This document shows, in pieces, positions 62,892 to 64,000 of a stretch of DNA of 64,000 nt. The notes beneath the pieces were generated by a model. That model was not told where the DNA came from, ran no database searches, and saw only the letters and a list, made by a program, of their open reading frames with translations. Each line of letters starts with the position of its first letter. The stretch's first letter is position 1. The DNA comes from Streptomyces maremycinicus. GTDB lineage: Bacteria; Actinomycetota; Actinomycetes; Streptomycetales; Streptomycetaceae. Both the position numbers and the translations under genes were made by a program. The stretch spans positions 116,293 through 180,292 of the forward strand of contig NZ_BBYG01000024.1 in the NCBI RefSeq assembly GCF_001184025.1. Reading direction: 5' to 3'.

Positions 62892-63776
62892 ACCCGCCAC
62901 CCGCCACCCCGCCCCGCCAGCCCCGCCGGACACCGGCCACGCAGCCCCGCCGGACACCAGCCCGCAACCCACACCCGGGCGTTACACCCCGGGACACCCA
63001 CCCCACGACACACACCCCGGGCAGTACGCCCCGGGACACCCTCCCAGGGACACAGAACCAGCAGCACACGCCCCGGGACACAGGCCCCGGGGCACAGACC
63101 CTGGGGGCCACACGCCCAGGCGGCCGGCCCCCGGCAGCCGGCCCCCGGCAGGCCGGCACCCCGGCGGGCGCTGCTTGCGGGTACCGGCCTGCGGGACGGG
63201 AAGGGCCTGCGGCGGGGCGCCGCGCGGGACGGTGCCCCCGGCGGGCAGCGTCCCGGCGAGGCGGGGGAGGGCAGCCGTGCCGGCCGAGCCGGGTCAGCCG
63301 CGGCGGGAGGCGGGGGCGATGACCCGCGAACGGCGGGGCGGTACTCCGCGAGACAGCGGGGACGGCGAGAAGGGCCCGCGTCGGGCCGCCTGCGGAGGCC
63401 AGCAGAACGGGCTTGCCTGCGACGAAGAGCTTCTTCGTGAGCCCGGCTGGTGACACCGGGACGAGGATGGCGCAGGGTTTAGGGGCCCCCTCGGGCGACT
63501 TGATCGGGCAGGGGACGGTCATCCCCGGCACTGGGGCCGCGTTGGTGCCTTTTCCGGTGGGGCGCTGCGTGCCCGGTGCAAGCTCGGTGGGCAGGCAGAG
63601 CCACCAGAAGTCCCGAATGTAATGAGGCTGCCTGTTGAACTGCTTCGGGTTCCGCGCAAACGCCCCGGATGCGGCGATGCTTCATCAGGCTGCGTCCCCG
63701 GGTGGACTCCCGCATCACTGCGGGCAGGCAGCACCCCGCGAGAGCCGGGGCGGCCAGAAGAATCTCAATGACCGTG
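62892..63776. other. Gene-free region with C-rich repeats and a possible coding remnant
   Basis: After the AfsA-type gene, imperfect repeats around cccgggacac fill 62975-63120. On the minus strand near 63380-63531, PGMTVPCPIKSPEGAPKPC and LFVAGKPVLLAS look more protein-like than the surroundings and faintly recall PAAR-like proteins, but the frame is short and I do not call a gene. The last 170 bp flank the IS110-type transposase. Confidence 0.4.
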
Positions 63777-64000
63777 TCAAGCCGTCTGCGTGACTGGTGG
63801 GGCGGAGGTGAAGAGCCTCTTGTCACGCAGCATCGCCCAGAGCACGTTCACCCGGCGTCGGGCGAGCGCGAGAAGCGCCTGCGTGTGGATCAAGCCCTCG
63901 GCCCGCTTCTTGAGGTAGTAGTCCCGGGAGGGGCCCGTCCGCATCATCGACGACTGCGCGGACATGTAGAACAACCAGCGCAGGCGCCGGTTGTAACGTT
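63777..64000 (-). mobile_element. IS110-family transposase, C-terminal part (cut by window edge)
   Basis: The 74 visible codons encode RYNRRLRWLFYMSAQSSMMR, SRDYYLKKRAEGL, and LALARRRVNVLWAMLRD, the C-terminal region of IS110-type (Transposase_20) enzymes. The stop is at 63777. The N-terminal DEDD part lies beyond base 64000, so intactness cannot be judged. These transposases lack inverted-repeat ends in most cases, so no boundary is seen. Confidence 0.85.

Noticed and set aside
63380..63531. Possible PAAR-like protein on the minus strand
   Set aside because: Only about 50 residues look protein-like, the frame then becomes Pro/Arg-rich, and there is no clear ribosome site.

Overview
The window looks like a Streptomyces chromosome segment. 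GC content is very high, codon third positions are almost all G or C, there are many GTG starts, and the gene content is typical of the genus (DUF5958, DUF6059-like and DUF3099 proteins, SARP regulators, an AfsA-type butyrolactone synthase). No rRNA, tRNA or CRISPR array was recognised. The dominant content, roughly 10-62 kb, is a biosynthetic gene cluster for a prenylated naphthoquinone meroterpenoid. From memory of those families, the gene set is closest to the furaquinocin and furanonaphthoquinone I type.

Layout. 1-9.3 kb is flanking or accessory DNA: an MDR oxidoreductase, a HIT protein, an isolated polyprenyl synthase, small Streptomyces proteins, an AAA ATPase, and a Septu-like ATPase plus HNH nuclease pair (possible defence locus). 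9.5-19.7 kb holds an AhpD-like protein, a polyprenyl-synthase homologue that has lost its aspartate-rich motifs, a stand-alone cytochrome b (QcrB) paralogue, a FAD monooxygenase, a catalytically intact polyprenyl synthase and an OvmZ-like/HTH pair. 20-31.8 kb is a minus-strand series: mevalonate kinase, diphosphomevalonate decarboxylase, phosphomevalonate kinase, type II IPP isomerase, HMG-CoA reductase, HMG-CoA synthase, NphT7-type acetoacetyl-CoA synthase, then CreE-like and CreD-like enzymes expected to make nitrite from aspartate. 31.9-38 kb has a membrane acyltransferase, an MFS exporter, a stand-alone TetR ligand-binding domain and an ABBA aromatic prenyltransferase with five 11-bp repeats (a SARP-type operator) upstream. 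38-49.8 kb carries two O-methyltransferases, a SAM-supply set (MetF, adenosine-kinase-like, SAM synthetase), an AMP-forming ligase, a WrbA-like quinone reductase, a DegT-type aminotransferase, a cupin oxygenase and the type III PKS RppA (THN synthase). 50.7-52.8 kb has a VapBC-like pair and a stand-alone NRPS condensation-domain protein. 53.5-62.9 kb contains three SARP regulators, an aromatic hydroxylase, a broken IS5-type transposase, a CMD-family protein and an AfsA-type synthase with an ARE-like operator. An IS110-type transposase runs off the right edge.

How the genes probably work together (inference). RppA makes 1,3,6,8-tetrahydroxynaphthalene, the cupin oxidises it to flaviolin, the aminotransferase installs an amine at C-8, and O-methyltransferases and hydroxylases decorate the ring. 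CreE/CreD supply nitrite and the AMP-ligase homologue may be an ATP-dependent diazotase that activates the amine for removal or replacement. The mevalonate genes feed a prenyl diphosphate synthase, and the ABBA enzyme joins the prenyl chain to the aromatic core. The QcrB paralogue and the MFS exporter are candidates for self-protection.

Almost every intergenic gap over 300 bp inside the cluster is filled with G-rich or C-rich tandem repeats rather than genes. Two gaps carry the same roughly 85-bp regulatory-looking element containing a Crp-type palindrome.
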